Part shown: positions 30,515 to 32,554 of the stretch, one piece after another
Layout of the letters: each line of letters opens with the position of its first letter
Numbering within the stretch: position 1 is the first letter of the stretch
From: GCA-2747515 sp964427825
GTDB lineage: Bacteria > Patescibacteriota > Minisyncoccia > Moranbacterales > GCA-2747515
Length of the DNA: 32,554 nucleotides
Assembly: GCA_964427825.1 (NCBI GenBank)
Contig: CAYRUU010000007.1
Coordinates: 1 to 32,554 of the forward strand
Reading direction: 5' to 3'
Program-made: the position numbers and the translations under genes
The notes under the pieces: generated by a model
What the model was told of the DNA's origin: nothing
The model's input: the letters and a program-made list of their open reading frames with translations, nothing else
Databases searched by the model: none

Positions 30515-32554
30515 ATGCACATACACGTCCTTGGTCTTCTTTGCGTAGTAATGCTTACTCCTGTGACAATCTTTGCACAGGCGCCTGCGCAGGACATCTC
30601 AACAGATGCACCACAAGCAGAGGCGATTGCATCATTCGCCGTCAATGTCTATGATGTGCGTTACAGCGAGGTTTCTGCAGATCATCGTGGGTATACACTA
30701 GAATTTGATTTGTCCAATGAGGGAAAAACACAGCCGCAAGTCAAATATATTGTGGAATTACACCAAAAAGCGGAGGGTGATCAGTACATGATTGTAGATC
30801 AAAAAGCCTATGATGATACGGTATCTCTTGCACAAGGACAAACGGTACACAAAAAGATTTCCTATACTATTCCCAATACACTTACTGGTGATTTCCGCAT
30901 CATGATTCTTGCGGCAAATGAAAAGGGACTACCGTATGGCGGGGGTGTGATTAATGACATCACGGTCAGTGAAGCTGTGGCTGGGATTGCAGTAGATATG
31001 AATGACTGTTTTCTTGCAATTGAGGGTGACACAAGAAAATATTCTCTCATGATGGGTACAGATATCAATCCTGACGAGCGTATTTCTTTGCAGTGTGACA
31101 AGGTTACAAATACAGCAGACTTTGATCTTGCCTTTCAGCCGACGTTTACCACGCACGAGCGTACAATCTTTGGCAAGGTGATTGGTGAAGACCAGGGCGC
31201 ACCGGAAATCATTGGTGCGGGTGCCACCAAGAGTCTCAAATTTCCTATTGTCACATATAGTGTGCCGCAGGCATATCAAGTAGCAGTAGTATTAAAGAAT
31301 GTACAGAGTCAAGATCTTACGAACACTATTTCCGTGCGCTATGTGGTACGCGGTGAATCTGCAACAGCACAAAACATTTCTCTAGACAAGGACTATTACA
31401 AGAAAGGCGACACGGCAAAAGTGACAATCATTGTCTCTGGCAATGCACATGATTTTCCGGGCACTCGTTTTGAAGAAGAAAATGACCAAGGTCGGAAGCA
31501 GCAAGATCTTACTGCCGTGGTAGTCATTAAAGATGGTTCTGGTGAGAGCTGTAGTGATCCGGTGGAAAAAGTGATCAGTGATCAAGAGGGCGGTGTTGTT
31601 GAAAATATTGCCATCACACAAGATTGTCACAATCCTACAGTGACGCTTACTGTGAAAAGTGCTACAGGCGTAACGCTTGATGAAAACGTTTTTGCCGTAG
31701 AATCACAACAGCAAACAGTGCCACAAGCACTTAAAAAAGCACTCTCAACACAGGCAGTGTATTATTGGGTCCTTGCCATTACGGCTCTTGCTGTGATTGC
31801 CATTCTTGTGCGGGGCGCGGTAAAAAAGAAGAATGTATCACGCGTAGCGATATTCTTCTTCTTGATTGTTGGAATGGTAACACTTCTACATGCAGGTGAC
31901 GTGCGAGCGGATTCTCAACTAGTGAAATATTTTAATTTTAGTACAAATAGTTGGGCAAATGTGACCATGACATACAATACCAACAAAGTTGAGTATTGTG
32001 CGGGAGAGGGTGTTGTTGCCTCTGCGGCAATGACGGTGAATACATGCTCTAATATTACCGGAATGCACAATATCTGGATTAATGGGCAGCATCTTGCCAA
32101 CAACAGGTATGACTTCGGGTCGTCTCATCAGAACGTGACGATTAATGTTATTCCCTATGTACAAAGCGTGCTTTATTTGCCAGTGGGACAGCACAATATC
32201 CCATTTCGTTTTTTGGCACAGCGCGATAGAAATGGAAGGATTATTACATTCACAGATAGCACGTATTACAAGACGGTATGGGTGAAGGATTGTTCCTATT
32301 GTGGCGATGGTGCAGTAAACAGAGCTGGCGAAGTTTGTGATAACGGCGCAAGCAACGGAAGGATTTGCACACCAGGTTATGGCACAAGCTGCTCCTATTG
32401 TTCTACGGCATGCCGCCCTGTGACGGTGAGAGGTCCCTATTGCGGCGACGGTATCAAAAACGGCAATGAGCAGTGTGATGGCGCATCTGGCGTACCTGCA
32501 AACTACACATGCACACCACAGTGTACCTATGGTGCAAAAACGACAGGTGCCTGC
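30515..32554 (+). CDS. large secreted cysteine-rich surface protein (3' end outside window)
   Basis: The frame from ATG 30515 stays open to the window end: 680 codons. Residues 1-22 are a signal peptide (HVLGLLCVVMLTPVTIFAQA). About 40-400 is a series of beta-sandwich-like segments (FAVNVYDVRYSEV..., TNTISVRYVVRG). Residues 415-434 are a membrane helix (VYYWVLAITALAVIAILV), followed by KKKNVSR and a second hydrophobic stretch ending LLHAGDVRADS (443-465), which looks like an internal signal peptide. The outer part then continues with an Asn/Thr/Val-rich region and, from about 590, DUF4215-like cysteine repeats: YCGDGAVNRAGEVCDNG, then CGDGIKNGNEQCDG. Such repeats are disulfide-rich modules of surface proteins. 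Probable roles are adhesion or host contact, but this is inference. Confidence 0.75.
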   Translation, partial: MHIHVLGLLCVVMLTPVTIFAQAPAQDISTDAPQAEAIASFAVNVYDVRYSEVSADHRGYTLEFDLSNEGKTQPQVKYIVELHQKAEGDQYMIVDQKAYDDTVSLAQGQTVHKKISYTIPNTLTGDFRIMILAANEKGLPYGGGVINDITVSEAVAGIAVDMNDCFLAIEGDTRKYSLMMGTDINPDERISLQCDKVTNTADFDLAFQPTFTTHERTIFGKVIGEDQGAPEIIGAGATKSLKFPIVTYSVPQAYQVAVVLKNVQSQDLTNTISVRYVVRGESATAQNISLDKDYYKKGDTAKVTIIVSGNAHDFPGTRFEEENDQGRKQQDLTAVVVIKDGSGESCSDPVEKVISDQEGGVVENIAITQDCHNPTVTLTVKSATGVTLDENVFAVESQQQTVPQALKKALSTQAVYYWVLAITALAVIAILVRGAVKKKNVSRVAIFFFLIVGMVTLLHAGDVRADSQLVKYFNFSTNSWANVTMTYNTNKVEYCAGEGVVASAAMTVNTCSNITGMHNIWINGQHLANNRYDFGSSHQNVTINVIPYVQSVLYLPVGQHNIPFRFLAQRDRNGRIITFTDSTYYKTVWVKDCSYCGDGAVNRAGEVCDNGASNGRICTPGYGTSCSYCSTACRPVTVRGPYCGDGIKNGNEQCDGASGVPANYTCTPQCTYGAKTTGAC

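Noticed and set aside
1..32554. CRISPR array, insertion sequence or prophage
   Set aside because: No regularly spaced short repeats, transposase, integrase or phage structural gene was found; the repeats present are leaders or gene duplications.
1..32554. Recoded UGA (code 25) as in some CPR lineages
   Set aside because: UGA serves as a normal stop (for example at 9596-9598 and 22025-22027) and no in-frame UGA occurs in the conserved genes.

Overview
The window looks like a two-gap scaffold from a Candidate Phyla Radiation bacterium (Patescibacteria, probably Paceibacteria/Parcubacteria). That placement is inferred from gene content: a compact mix of housekeeping genes (uvrA, uvrC, tsaE, NAD kinase, RodA-type SEDS protein), type IV pilus ATPase modules, many short secreted or membrane proteins without recognisable relatives, and cysteine-rich surface proteins with DGIKN-type motifs. 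TGA, TAA and TAG all end genes, so the standard bacterial code is used. Two runs of N (10 at 413-422, 100 at 20681-20780) are assembly gaps and both interrupt genes.

Region by region. 1-2280 is an accessory block of small unrecognised + strand genes; three copies of a hairpin-bearing leader lie before three of them, and one gene begins as an IMP dehydrogenase fragment. 2394-6645 (- strand) holds a degenerate DHH-family protein followed by an unusual 1005-aa tandem double PilB/GspE ATPase. 6813-9598 (+) holds tsaE, a lipoprotein cyclophilin, a CaCA-type cation antiporter and an RBBP9/YdeN-like hydrolase. 9689-12145 (-) is an envelope cluster: LysM-L,D-transpeptidase, small lipoprotein, and a secreted protein with a Q/G-rich linker. 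12281-15148 is uvrA. 15171-23000 is a recombining accessory region built around a secreted beta-helix plus LCAT-like lipase gene: a truncated 5' copy with its promoter, an ABC exporter, NAD kinase, the long lipase gene (interrupted by a gap), three paralogous small membrane proteins, and a decayed 3' fragment of a second lipase copy. 23009-24891 carries an unknown gene and a short UvrC. 24965-28245 holds a divergent membrane protein and a two-subunit 2-oxoacid:ferredoxin oxidoreductase. 28325-32554 holds a membrane-anchored Cys-motif protein, RodA/FtsW, tRNA-Ala(GGC) and the start of a large cysteine-rich surface protein that runs off the window.

Two translation-start styles coexist. Several genes (tsaE, the hydrolase, uvrA, one small membrane protein) have a good -35/-10 promoter whose -10 box ends only 8-9 nt before the ATG, implying leaderless or nearly leaderless mRNAs. 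Accessory and envelope genes instead carry strong Shine-Dalgarno sequences. The two strongest leads for new biology are the three-copy leader with an adjacent structured, pseudoknot-capable region (1-55, 1021-1073, 1738-1993), and the lipase plus four-helix membrane protein unit (18364-22975), which has been duplicated, truncated and recombined in a pattern reminiscent of polymorphic effector-immunity loci. The sequence does not prove either interpretation.
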